Source: Immersiella caudata (taxonomy: Eukaryota; Ascomycota; Sordariomycetes; Sordariales; Lasiosphaeriaceae). Taken from it: a stretch of DNA of 64,000 bases. The translations under genes were made by a program, and so were the position numbers. The notes under the pieces are model-generated. The model had not been told where the DNA came from. It ran no database searches and was given only the letters and a program-made list of their open reading frames with translations. Position 1 is the first letter of the stretch. Each line of letters begins with the position of its first letter. The stretch spans positions 4,340,001 through 4,404,000 of the forward strand of contig JAULSU010000002.1 in assembly GCA_030512335.1 (NCBI GenBank), given 5' to 3'. This document shows positions 11,483-23,038 of this stretch, piece by piece.

Positions 11483-13701
11483 TTACCATGTCTCCTGCCA
11501 GTAGGTTGCGTTGTTCCCATCTGACAGCCACACTTCTGCTGCTTCCCGTGTGTCTACCACCCCCGCGATGACCAGCGCATCCAGAAGCGCATTGCGCACG
11601 GATATTGGCATCCGTCCCGCATTCCCGCACACGCATATGATCGGACGGCGCTGCATCAACGGCCCGATTTGCGAGGCGTGCTTCCTTATACGGTGCTGAA
11701 CGTAGTTTTTGCCGGCATCATAGTCAAAAGTGGGAGTTACAGCCGTGGTCTCGGGGACGCCGCCACCTTCTTCTGCTTTTGGGGCTGTGGGGAGGCCGTC
11801 TGCGCTAGGGTGCAGGGAGGGGACTTCAGAGGGGAGAAGGGGGTCCCGGGAGAATGCAGGGAGGACTTGGATGGAGGGGGATGATTCCCATTCGGAGCGG
11901 TAGAAGTAGTCGGCTTTTTCGTTGCGGCAGCCGAAGAAGAGGAGAGTTTCGCCTGGTGGCGGGGAGGTGAAGATCTGGCGGTCTTGGATCAGGGCGTGGA
12001 TGGGAGCGATGCCAGTACCAGTACCGACAGCGAGGAGAGGGCGGGTGTGCTCTCCGTTGCGGGGGTCGAGGATGGGTGAGGGGGGGTGTTTGAAGCCGAT
12101 AGTGAGGGAGGTTCCGGTGGGGAGGTGGCGAACGTAGCGGCTGCAGAGGCCTTGACGAGGTTTGCGGATGATGGTGCGGTATTGTACGAGGGCGATGAGG
12201 AGCTCGATACGGAGGGTGTAGGGGGGTGAGGCGTCGAGAGAGGCACCACCGTTGCAGATGCTGAATTCGCGGGCGCGGATGATAGGGAAGAGATCGAGTA
12301 TGTGTTGGTAAGGGATTTTGAGATTGGGAAAATCGCGGAGCATCTCGAGAATGGTGCGGCGAGGGCGGGAGGTATAATCGTAGAAGTCTTGCTCGTTTCC
12401 GGAGGCGGTAAGCTCGCGGAGGCGTTCCTTTTCCATTTCTTCAGGGGTGAAGAATTCGAGCTGGCGGATTAAGCTGCGCTTAGGGACGGAGCTGATGTCT
12501 AGGTTGTGAGTCAGGAGGTCGCGGAGGGTCGAGTTGGGATTGACATGGACCTTCGACGGTAGGGAGCCCGATCCTGGAATGTCAGAGGAAAGTTGGCTGT
12601 TGAGATCCAGGGGGGTGTCGGCCACGGACTGCCAACACATCAAGTCGATGAGAGTTTGGACATCCTTGGGGTAATTTTTGGGGTAGATGTAAGCGGTTGC
12701 ACCGGCGGCAAAGGAAGGGAACGCCTGCCTGGGGCACTTCACGTCAAAAACGAGACGTCTGACATCTTGCCAGTGGTCTGGGGGAGTCACACGGTCGTTT
12801 GCTGCCAGATTTGCCTCGTAAGTATCAGGAATCGGCAGTAAGTCGGCTGGAGGCAAGTCTGGGATGCTGCGGACTGTTTCATCTCCATTAGTAGTCCGTG
12901 AGATGTCGTCTGTAGGTGTATTGCTCTGGATTGGCTGTGGAAGCAGCCGCAGAACGTATTTTGGGGGGAGTTGGACATCCTCTGGGATAGGGGTGAGTGA
13001 GTTGGGCAGGGGGTAGCTAGCCAGAATATGAGCTTTCAGATCTTGATACCACGGCAAGTAGGCGCTGTCGATTCTGCAATGGGGTTTGTTAGTAAAGCGG
13101 ATATAGATATAGCGGAATTGGAAGTATAGTATCTTCCTACCCGTTGTCATGGCGCTCATCCCCCTCGCCGGCCCTGAAGAACTCGGAGGCGCCAAGCTGG
13201 AGTAACCTCACCCTGAGCTTCCGTGCCGCCCAGTTGAACCTGTCAGGCCAAAGTTAGCGCAGAGAAAAGAGCCAAGGGTCACGTCATGGGGCGGCCGTAC
13301 TTTGGGTATGAGCTGTCGCCCAGCCCAAAAATCGTAAAGTTCAACTTTGCCAAACACTTGGTGCGACTGAGTTTTTCACGTCTGAGATTCCTCCAAAACT
13401 TGGTCGTGTTTTTGGGCATATCTCCTTGACCAGTAACAGATGTGACAAAAATGGCCAACGAGAAGCGTAGGAGATCCGACTTTACCACTTGTCAGCTCAA
13501 CCCACCAATTCAATGAAGTTGTGCGCTCACCAGCTTGAAGCTGTCCATCTCGCCTACCACAACCTGAAAATGCAAACGCTGAGCCATCTTCCCTAGCTCA
13601 CCGGAAATCTCCTCGCCGTTCCCCGTCTCGGAGCCGTACAAAATGATCATGCTCCGGCCCGGGACCGCCCCGGGTTGAACCGACTGATCCGCTCCTGCCA
13701 T
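11483..13701 (-). CDS. TAH18: NADPH-dependent diflavin oxidoreductase Tah18 (NDOR1)
   Basis: Exons are complement(13531..13701), (13301..13479), (13141..13239) and (11483..13073), giving 679 aa. The introns are 51, 61 and 67 nt; the third has a TACTAAC branch site. The flavodoxin-like FMN domain starts at residue 18 (IILYGSETGNGEEISGEL) and includes VTSVTGQGDMP and FGLGDSSYPKFNW. The FAD/NADP ferredoxin-reductase part includes GTGTGIAPIHALI and FFGCRNEKADYFY, and the chain ends in the typical aromatic YWQETW. In the known family Tah18 passes electrons from NADPH to Dre2/CIAPIN1 for cytosolic iron-sulphur cluster assembly. The first in-frame ATG is used; the upstream in-frame codon is TTG. The protein is slightly longer than yeast Tah18. 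Confidence 0.94.
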
Positions 13702-15363
13702 TTCGACCCTGTACCTCAACACTTGGCTTGGAACCTCTAACTCCGTCACCGACAAACGATGATAATTTCCTTGGGGATGATCAAAACTCGAGAAAGTCTA
13801 AACAAATCGATCGGATATGCTAGGGCTGGTGTAAACTTCATACAAACGTGCCGGGATATTTTGCTTCGCCTTTCAGTTCGGAGCGCTTCGGTCGTCGCTC
13901 CTGGTCTCGTTGGAAACCAAATGCACGTCTATTGGCTGCAGCCCTTGCACTGGTGGAATGTCGCTATGCTTCCCCGAGATGAAAATTTGAGAGATATTCG
14001 TGGTTGGGAAAGGATCGGAGCCTGCCGCCGACACTCGTTCGGACTGCTTCAGAAGGTGGCTTAAAACCGGGCCCGAGATCGGCCTCTGGAAACGTCCCGC
14101 AAGATCGCTTTCCCGGAGCGGAGAGCGGGCCTCGAGCCGTGTTCCGAAGGTCGTACACGGCAACCTCGACTTTTCCCTGCCGACTTACGTGCTGGCGCGT
14201 CGAGTTAGACGCGCTGGTTCACCTGCTTGGAGCTGAATAGGTCGACGCGCGAAACTGGACTGCCCCGCGCTGTCACATGCGTTCCGCAGGTGACCTCCCG
14301 CCTGCACTCTACCACTTAACATGATGGATGGGTTTGGTAAGTTGTGGTCTATATTTTTGGACCCAAGTGTGCAATGGCAATTGGGCCCGAGGCGAGTCAG
14401 TCCTTTTGTTTCCTGGCCGTCCTTCGTGCATGAATTCCCAGAAATTGGATGGGAAAATTTGCAGTCGCATTTTAAAGGCCAAGACGCGCCCCTATCCCCT
14501 GAATACGATGCTGCAACTAAATTCTCCGGCTGAAATTTCGAGCCTGCACGGCCTCCATTTCTGCGACTCGTTTGGACAGTGTTTGCAGTTCAGCTTTGCC
14601 TGCCCAGCTCGAGTTGTCATCCAGTCTTGTGCGATATCGTCGCTGCGTCCTCACCGACGTCTCCGCAGGCAGCGCAGGGCCACGCGCGACGATGTCTCGA
14701 GTCGGACCCGGGCGAATGTCTTGGATGAGGCGGGGTGGTGTGTCCAGAGTGAGACCCTTGGACCCCCTGCCGAATCGTCATCTGGATGCTGCAGAAAATG
14801 GAAGCATCTCGAAAGCTGCCGTCACTGGCCGCCCACGCTCCACTTCACCCTGTCATCCGGCGAGCGAAAACAACCCTCATGCACGTCGCCCTGCTGCCTG
14901 CCGCACTGGGTCTGATGCGGCCACCCACCACACCCTTCCGCGCATTCTCTGGCATGCAACTGCCGTCGAGGCGCACCATTGACAGATGGACCGCAACCTC
15001 ACCAAGAATCTCGTCAGCCGCGTGAGGCTGGTGCGGCTGATTTGACTGACTTTTTCAGGGTTAGGTTTCTCTTTGCCTTTGCCTTCGTTACCCTGAAGCG
15101 GGAACCAGTGGTTGATGTGGGAACCAGCTCTTGCTCCATCCAACCAGTGTGGCCCTGCCCCAGCGGATGCCAGGCATCTCCGTCCCCCTTGGTGTGGGCC
15201 AAGTTGGAACCTCTTTCCCCAGAATATGGGAGCCCTGATTACCGGGTGGTAGGTGCGTGCTGATATTCCCCCATGATCTGAGCTCTTTCTTCAAACAGCA
15301 GAGGGGACGGAACGAGACGAGGTATCTGGAGGATGTCCTGTGTATAAGGTGGGTAGGTAGGTA

Positions 15364-15387
15364 GCTGGAGCTGGAGCTGGAGCTGGA
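15364..15387. repeat. (GCTGGA)4 microsatellite
   Basis: Four perfect six-base units, preceded by a short GGTA-type repeat. It lies in non-coding sequence. Confidence 0.9.
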
Positions 15388-16351
15388 GGTAATGTTTGGG
15401 TTGTGTTCCTGGTGACAAGCTGTTGAGATGATGCTCCGCCAAGCAGTGCTGGGGTGTATCAAAACGAGAGGTTATTTCCAAGCGTTGCTTTCCAGGACAT
15501 GTAGCGTCACAATTTAACCGAAGTCTCCACGCTCACTTCCTATCAAGCCCGTTGAATAAAACATCAGTTTTAGAGAAGCTGTAGGGGGTGTGTCTCGAGG
15601 TCGAGTTACAGCAACGAGATGAGTTGATACTGTTGTCGCCATGATTGCTTCAGAACACGACACATACACTTGGAATCAGCACTAAAGCCCTCCTCGTAGG
15701 CTTATGACGCACAAGGTACCGGACCCAATCTCGTTTGGGAGACTGGTAAACTACTGCCTGGATAATGCAATGGCCAGCTTGAGAGAGCACACGGTTGCAA
15801 GGCAGCCTCTTCGTATGATATGTCGTACATCTCTCATCCCCTGAGCATATTGTGTTCCTTTTCAAGCGTGGTTTGCTTCCTTACATCATCTTGAACCCCA
15901 TTAAGCATCGGCACGCATAGTATTGAGACCTATTCTCACAATCTCACCCATCGACAAGTGCTATCATGTCCCTCGTTGAGCTCTGTCCTAGCTTAGTCAA
16001 ATGTTATCTTTACATGTCGAAAATATGCCTTCCATCGGGTTGTAATCGTGTCTTTCGTCCTGTGTCATCCGATATTTCGTCCACTCACCTATCCCTGGGT
16101 GACAGCCAATGCCTCCACCACGAAATACAGTGACTTTCTTGCCCAGGACAGAATGCCAGCTATTGCCTTTGCCATGAAATCACCATGGCCATCAAATTCA
16201 CAGGGCACGGGCCATCTTCTGCTCTTCCTGATGATATTTTCTTCAATGTCAGGATATAAATCTAGGAGCCATTTGTTTTCAATATTTCGTCGGCTTCTTC
16301 CTCCTCCACCACTTCACCACCTCAACACCTCTTGGCATAGACCTGCAAGCG

Positions 16352-16386
16352 TTTCCTTTCCTTTCCTTTCCTTTCCTTTCCTTTCC
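16352..16386. repeat. (TTTCC)7 pyrimidine microsatellite
   Basis: Seven perfect five-base units on the plus strand. It lies about 100 bp downstream of an ATATAAA box and 780 bp upstream of the RRM gene start, so it may be in the promoter or leader. Confidence 0.92.
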
Positions 16387-17163
16387 TCCTCCACCCCCGC
16401 CTTCTTTGGAAGCATAATCTTAGTACGATTTCCACCAAATTTTGCTGGGCTTGACAAGCTTCGGTGCCCCTCCAGCCTCGGAACGGTAGCTAACGAGGTG
16501 TTCCAGGGCTTCAGAACCTGCGCGGCAAGAACGATTCGACCATTCGAGGAGAGAACGCCAACTGCTTCACGCCAGAGCACAATCACATGGTCAAACTTTG
16601 AGCTGCCAAACAATCTACTGAAGCACCTCGTCGGTCACTCTGGTTTGTTCGCGAGGTAAGTCAAAAGCTCTGCCCGTGACAGCAAAGCCGTGCGCCCCAG
16701 ATATTTCCCAGCAAAAAAAAGAGCAAGCCTTCCTGGCGCACACCTCCCTTGCCCCAACCCACTCGCCTGCGCTTCCCCTGCACCACACATACCCCTGTCA
16801 AGGCAAAAGGTACGTACCCTATGCGCCGCCACGCCTTCCTCTCGCTTAATTCCCCGAACGCCTGCGAAAAATATTTGTTTTTGAGCGCGCCGACTCACAT
16901 CCTCTTTCTTCCCTCTTCCACGTCAAGCATCAAAGATCGATCACAAGCCTCGCTCCAACTTTCACCAACCACCCCTCCCAAGACATCTAGGGCACGTAGC
17001 TACCCTCTAACTCCCCCTCAGACCCAGAGTTCAATCAAACTCGTTCTCAACACGAAAAGCGTCACCTACTCGACGTTCCTCCAACGAGTCAACAATCCTC
17101 ACGTCAAGCCTCAATCCTCAACTTTTTATCTCCAGTCAACCACCCGACATCATCATATCAACC

Positions 17164-18640
17164 ATGTCTACCACCGTGGAGAAGGTTACCGACGCTGCGG
17201 CCGCTGCCGTCAATGACGTTACCAACGCTCTGGCCAACACCTCTCTGACTGACAAGACCGCCGACGAGAAGAACGCCGCCAACGATGCGGTCCTTGCCAG
17301 TGCTGCCGAAGGTCGCCGTCTTTACATCGGCAACCTTGCCTACGCGACAACAGAGGGGGAGTTGAAAGACTTCTTCAAGGGATACCTTGTGTAAGTCGCT
17401 GCTGTTCCTGCTGCACATCCCGCCTGCGCGCTCCCGCCTCCATGGTGCAGTCTGCCTCCTTGCCGCAACGAGCGTGGTCGTGATCTGTGGGTCGCGATGC
17501 GCCCTCCCCCCGGCACCTGCATCCCACCAAGATAGGAGTGGGACCTTTGGCCCTGTTCCCCTTGACGACGCGACATGGCACATCACCACCTTGATCAGCA
17601 TGCATCGACGTTTTGTCTGTGTTGGACGCGATGGTGGCTAACCGGTTACTCTAGGGAGTCTGTCTCCATCCCCAAGAACCCTCGCACCGACCGCCCTGTC
17701 GGTTACGCCTTCGTGGACCTGTCTACTCCTAGCGAGGCTGAGCGTGCTATTGCTGAGCTCTCTGGCAAGGAGGTCCTGGAGCGTAAGGTCTCCGTTCAGC
17801 TTGCTCGGAAGCCCGAGACGGCCGAGAAGGTCGAGGGTGCCAATGGTGAGGGTGCTGAGGGCACACGCCGCCGGCAGTCCACCCGTGGTCGTGGCCGTGC
17901 TGGTCGCGGTCGCGGAGGCCGCACTCGTGGCGGTCGTGGCAGCGGTGTAAGTTTGCTCCCTCGCGGTCGACTCCTTGTTAACATTGAATGCTTACATGCC
18001 ATGCAGGATGAGAAGGCTGATGGTGCCTCTCCTGAAAACGCAGGCGGAGTTTCGGACGCTCCCGCCACCACCGGCGAGGTTCAGGCTCTGAAGGATATCA
18101 CCAACGAGGCCAACACTGACAAGACCAAGGGCGCCAAGGGTGAGAAGACCGACAAGACCCAGGCTCGTCCTCCTCGTGAGCGCCGCGAGCGTGGCCCCCC
18201 GGCTGATGGTATCCCCTCCAAGACTAAGGTCATGGTTGCGAACCTGCCGTATGACCTGACCGAGGAGAAGGTTCGTTGCTCTAGTAGAATCCCTGTTGTG
18301 CAGCTTGATTCTGACCGTTCAACAGCTTAAGGAACTCTTCGCCGCCTACGAGCCCTCATCCGCCAAGATCGCTCTCCGCCCCATCCCTCGCTTCATGATC
18401 AAGAAGCTCCAGGCCCGCGGTGAGCCCCGCAAGGGACGTGGCTTCGGCTTCGTCACCCTCGCATCCGAGGAGCTCCAGCTTAAGGCTGTCGCCGAGATGA
18501 ACGGAAAGGAGATTGAGGGTCGGGAGATCGCTGTCAAGGTCGCTATTGACAGCCCCGACAAGACCGACGAGGAGGCCAACGCCCCCGAGGGCGAGGCCAC
18601 ACACGCAGAGGAGCAGCTGGCTGAGACCGTCGCTGCTTGA
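17164..18640 (+). CDS. RRM-RGG-RRM RNA-binding protein, SBP1-like
   Basis: Exons are 17164..17390, 17655..17946, 18007..18270 and 18326..18640, giving 365 aa. Introns are 264, 60 and 55 nt. RRM1 starts at residue 51 (RNP2 LYIGNL at 53-58; RNP1-like GYAFVDL). Then comes an Arg/Gly stretch (RGRGRAGRGRGGRTRGGRG), an acidic and Lys-rich linker, and RRM2 (VMVANLPYDLT; GRGFGFVTL). The order RRM, RGG, RRM is that of yeast Sbp1, a translational repressor and P-body factor that binds eIF4G; that role is inferred from architecture only. Codon use is strongly C-ending (AAC, ACC, GCC, AAG), which suggests high expression. The first intron is unusually long for this window. Confidence 0.85.
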
Positions 18641-19679
18641 GAGCCTCATATTTTTACGAGCGGTGCTCTCGTCTGGAGAAACGGGCGCACCCGCTAGTTC
18701 TATTCGACAAACACACCTGTTCGTATGTATTACTCTTGGGCGTGTGCATTTCCCCTGACGATTTGGCATGGATTGGAACGAAATTTTCTTATGGTAGACG
18801 AGGGCTACGAGAGCGAGATTGAGCGGTGGGATAATTCGGCGTCCTGGATTTGCACGGGCTTTTCACAAAAGATGGCTCATTGCGGGTAGACTTCAGGAGC
18901 CATTATCTTGCGGCTTTACAACAAAATATCCCCTAATTTCCACACGACCTTTTTCACCTTCATCTTGTGTAGTTGATAACCACCTTTGCCTCTTTTCTTG
19001 CCTTCGGGGTGTACAATAATAGTTTGTCGCCGGAGATGGGGGGTTGGGGAACGGAGAAAAGTTATCTCTGCAGATACACAATGCAACGAGAGTCATGCCC
19101 TTTATGCTGTTGGCAGCGGCACCGATGGTGGATGTGATTGCGAGAGCTAACACGTAGTGCATATGCGTTCACACCCAAATTTGAGGTGGTCATGAAATGG
19201 AGTTCTGGCCTCACGTACTTCCAGGGACGCCAAGCGGAGTTGGGTGGAGGAGGGCTCCTTGCAGGACGAAATCATCAGGGTTGCCCCCCTCGTGTGGTTC
19301 TGGTCTGGGCCAACGGCTCCGCTTTCGGGGACCAGAGCCGGAGACTGCGGCCAACAACGGAACCTGCAACATTGGTTTGACCTCTGGTCCATACTGCTCT
19401 TGTTCTTTTGTGAGGTAGGTCGATTTCGGTTTGGCACTGGGAAGCAAACACGGCCGGACTTGACTTCCTGATCAAGGCGGCCACAAACTGAGAAGACACA
19501 TTTTGAATTCACGATTTGGTGCCCCTCCCGGCGGCGCCTGTTTTTGGGGCCCAAATTTCCCCGGGTCCAACCACCAACCCCCCACACCACCACCGTCACG
19601 CAACAACCACCGCATCACTCTTTACAACTGCTGTAACCACGACGCGCGCCGCTCCCGATACTTCGATATTTTGCCCACC
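18641..19679. other. Intergenic: RRM gene 3' UTR and GCS1 promoter
   Basis: About 1 kb without a recognisable gene. The last about 120 bp before GCS1 are C/A-rich, as in fungal leaders. No RNA gene signature is seen. Confidence 0.4.
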
Positions 19680-20970
19680 ATGGTTTCCAAAGGGATGTGG
19701 GAGGTGGATCCCGAGACTAGGTCCAAGGTGTGTGGGGTGTTAACGTCTTTGTTTTTTTGCGCTGGGCGCATTGCTTTAGTCTCGAGGAGAGAGTGAGTGC
19801 TGACCTTGCAAACAACAGCTCGCTGCGATACAAAAGGAAGCGAAGAACAATATCTGCTGCGACTGCGGCGCGCCGAACCCGCAATGGGCCAGTCCAAAGT
19901 TTGGCGTGTTTATTTGCCTGTCGTGCGCGGGTGTGCATCGCGGCTTGGGCGTGCACATCTCGTTTGTCAGGAGCATCTCAATGGATGCATTTAAGCAGGC
20001 GGAGATTGAGAGGATGAGGCTGGGCGGGAATGAGAATTGGAAGGCGTTCTTTGAGGGGCATGAGCAGACCAAGATGCTGGGGGTAGGATGGGAGGATGCG
20101 ACGATTGCGGAGAGGTATGGCGGGGAGGTGGGCGAGGAGTGGAAGGAGAGGTTGAGCTGTAAGGTGGAGGGGAAGGAGTATGTGCCGGGGCAGAAGAGGG
20201 AGGGCGTGAGTCCGGCTCCGTCAGGGGCCTCGGCGGCGGCGCCGACGAGGAGCGCGCCCAGGGCGAATACACCGCTGGTCGGAGGTGCGGAGGGGAGCAG
20301 GACGGGGAGTCCGGCGCCGGGCAGTGGAAAGGTCAAGGTGGATGATCGGTACTTTGCGAGGCTGGGCGCGGATAACGCGAATAGGCCGGCGGATCTGCCG
20401 CCCAGCCAGGGCGGGAAGTATGCGGGCTTTGGGAGCACACCGGCGCCGCAGACGAGGGGGGATGATGGGGCGGCTCTGCCAGGGTTGGATGATTTGCAGA
20501 AAGACCCGATCGCAGCGTTGACGAAGAGTTTTGGGTGGTTTACAACTACGGTCACCAAGACGGCGAAGACTGTGAACGAGGGATACATTCAGCCGACGGC
20601 GAAGCAGGTATGAATCCCCGGCTTGGCGTGAGAGATAGGACAGGTGCTGACGTTCTGCTTGCAGCTCGCGGAATCGGATATTGCAGCTCAGGCGCGCGTT
20701 GCGGCTGGCACGGTTGCTGGTACGGTTGCGAAGACAGCACAGTCTGGGGCCAAGACTGCATCAGAAAGTTTCTCCCGGTTTGTGGAGGGGCCCTCCGGGA
20801 GCGGCTACAAGCAGGTACCATTTGACGAGAGCAAGCGTGCTTTCTGGGACGACTTCTCAAGTGTGGCCGAGCAGAAGGATAGTTCAATTGGGACGTCGGC
20901 CATGGGTAAGGGGGGCAGCAGCCGGCCAAGCCAACCAGCGAGCAAGAAGGACGAGTGGGATGATTGGTGA
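19680..20970 (+). CDS. GCS1: ADP-ribosylation factor GTPase-activating protein, Gcs1-type
   Basis: Exons are 19680..19727, 19819..20607 and 20665..20970, giving 380 aa. The introns are 91 and 57 nt, both phase 0. The ArfGAP zinc finger is C29-x2-C32-x16-C49-x2-C52, followed by the arginine finger in GVHRGLGVH (R57). Downstream are a Pro/Ala-rich stretch, amphipathic helices ([33 protein letters not shown]) of the type that sense curved membranes, and the C-terminal acidic-aromatic DEWDDW, which suits binding to COPI coat appendages. In the known family Gcs1/ArfGAP1 stimulates GTP hydrolysis on Arf1 in Golgi-ER and post-Golgi traffic. The length is close to yeast Gcs1. Confidence 0.94.
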
Positions 20971-21330
20971 TTGAGGAAGAGCGAAATAAGGCGAGACTTT
21001 AGGGGGCTTTCCTCTGTGGCGGGATCTCGGAGCAGGCAACCATATAGGCGTGGGTTAGGACCAAGGGCTAGCTTTTCCGCAAACACATAGATCTGTTTAT
21101 CATGTCATTCTGTCTTTTTGCCCTCAACCGTGGTCAACTCAGCAGAATAAGGGGTTGATGCTCTCTGGACTTGGCATCTTCAGGGTTAGGGGTGCACGGG
21201 ACCGCACAGAGTCGCTTGACCGAGGTTCTGGTGCCGGCACTAGCCGGGATGGCGAAAGACGGCTCGTCATCGTCCAGAAAGCCTCCCTTTTCCCCATCGA
21301 CGACCCGCCATTGAGTTGCAACAGCACGCC
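20971..21330. other. Intergenic: GCS1 3' UTR and ETF-beta promoter
   Basis: Short stretch between two plus-strand genes; no coding or RNA feature is seen. Confidence 0.4.
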
Positions 21331-22287
21331 ATGTCAGCCCTTCGGATACTGGTACCCGTCAAGCGGGTGATTGACTATGCGGTACGTGCGCTCGCGATGC
21401 AGTCAACTTCCAATTGAGGGGGGAGGGGTGATGGTGGGAAGCAGCTGCAGAAAACTGACCGAAACATGCGCGCAGGTCAAGCCGCGGGTCAACAAGGCGC
21501 AGACAGGCGTCGAGACGGCTGGCGTCAAGCACAGCATGAACCCCTTCGACGAATTGTCGGTCGAGGAGAGCGTGCGCATCCGCGAGAAGAAGTCGGCTCC
21601 CGGCGGCGTCGAGGACATTTGCGTCATCAGCGCCGGCCCGACCAAGGCCCAGGATGTGCTGCGCACCGCCATGGCCATGGGTGCCGACCGGGCTATTCAC
21701 GTCGAGACCAAGCCCGACGACGACCTCGAGCCCCTGACTGTCGCGAAGCTCCTGAAGGCTGCGGCCGAGCAGCAAAAGAGCAACCTCGTTATCCTCGGGA
21801 AGCAGAGCATCGACGACGACGCCAACCAGACCGGCCAGATGCTCGCTGGCTTGTTGGGATGGCCGCAGGCGACGCAGGCTAGCAAGGTTGAGTTTGGTGA
21901 GGGGGATATAGTCAGTGTCACGCGGGAGGTCGATGGTGGTGTTGAGACAGTGCGCGCGAAGCTGCCCATGATCATCACCACCGACTTGCGCCTCAACGAG
22001 CCCCGATACGCGAGCTTGCCTAACATCATGAAGGCTAAGAAGAAGCCCCTGGAGAAGAAGACCCTGGCCGACTTTGGTATTACGGGGGAGAAGCGGTTGA
22101 AGGTCCTCAAGGTTATGGGTAAGTCTGCTACCGGTTTTACAACACATAGACGACAGTCTCTAGCACAATTTCTGGTCAAGGACAATAGCTGACATCTTTT
22201 GCAGAGCCTCCACCGAGACAGGGAGGTGGCAAGGTTGAGGACGTTGATGGCCTCATCTCGAAGCTCAAGGAGCTTGGTGCTATCTAG
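21331..22287 (+). CDS. Electron transfer flavoprotein subunit beta
   Basis: Exons are 21331..21381, 21476..22118 and 22205..22287, giving 258 aa. Introns are 94 and 86 nt. The N-terminus LRILVPVKRVIDYAVKPRV and the segment VKHSMNPFDELSVEES are characteristic of ETF-beta. They are followed by the AMP/FAD-contact region (LVILGKQSIDDDANQTGQM) and the C-terminal motif before exon 3. The ADLGI-like recognition segment appears here as ADFGI. In the known system ETF-alpha/beta takes electrons from mitochondrial acyl-CoA and amino-acid dehydrogenases and gives them to ETF-ubiquinone oxidoreductase. There is no classical presequence, as is usual for the beta subunit. The length is normal (about 255 aa). 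Confidence 0.95.
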
Positions 22288-23038
22288 AGCTGTTTTTGTT
22301 GCATGTACGTGTGCTGTACAGTACAGTCGCTTTCAGTAGCATCATGGCTTGGGAATAGAGAAATTACCAGTAGTGTTTGTGCTCTGACACATGTTCCCCG
22401 ACTTCGTCATGCGGCTTTTCTTATGCATCGGCATTCTGGTTGGGAATCTAGGAGTCGGAATCTGCGTGTCCCAGGTGTGGGGTGGATCGGCCACCTGTCT
22501 AGCTGATGGACCCCTCGCGCTTGAAGCGCTTCTTCCGAGACGGACGCACCAGCACCTTGTCCCCTAGATAGGGCTGGCCGTTGCAAAGTTTAGGTCATTC
22601 TTACGTATTGATTTCTCTGAAATGCTGCTGCCTTGCACATGTCAAATTCGAGTTGATAGACGGCTGCTCCCTTTGGATACGTAGAAAACCTCTCCGCTGG
22701 TAACTGCTGAGCTTATTCAATGAGATGAACAAAGAGGGGCGGTCGCCGAGAGATAAGGCCCCTGGTAGCAACCCTCCCCGGATATCGGCCTGCGAGTCGT
22801 GATGCGCCAGCTCAGCGACCAATAAGCGCCCTTCGAATGCACTCTGCGTAAAATTCTTTCTGGGCCCAATGACGAAGTCCATTTTTTTTTTCGGCCACAA
22901 TCCTGATCTTGATCTCGTCACAGCAAAACACCACCACTGCCCCCAAGAGCCATTGTGAAAAACACATCGCGCACTCTCCCACCCTAGGACTCGAGTCCGC
23001 CCTACACCTCTCTGAATTGTTCTCCCCCAACCTCCCTT
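22288..23038. promoter_or_regulatory. Promoter region of the arginine-specific CPS gene
   Basis: It lies between ETF-beta and the uORF start. A CCAAT sequence occurs near 22865 and a T-rich tract near 22881-22891, about 150 bp before the uORF ATG. No TGACTCA site is seen here; one occurs inside the second leader intron. Weak exon-like signals on the minus strand at 22500-22690 are treated under findings. Confidence 0.4.

Larger units (their letters stand above)
13702..17163. other. 3.5-kb gene-poor region
   Basis: No open frame here has a recognisable domain. The stretch contains a (GCTGGA)4 repeat, a (TTTCC)7 microsatellite and an ATATAAA box near 16254. Its last about 900 bp are pyrimidine-rich with GTAAGT-like sites near 16656, which would suit a long, possibly spliced 5' leader of the RRM gene at 17164. 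A non-coding transcript cannot be excluded from sequence alone. Confidence 0.35.

Noticed and set aside
16048..16659. 203-codon frame that spans the TTTCC microsatellite
   Set aside because: The repeat is translated as a Phe/Leu/Ser-rich stretch; no domain, and it probably lies in leader or promoter sequence.
21359..22147. 262-codon minus-strand frame opposite ETF-beta
   Set aside because: It is antisense to a conserved enzyme and is Leu/Val/Gly-rich, as expected from reversed coding sequence.
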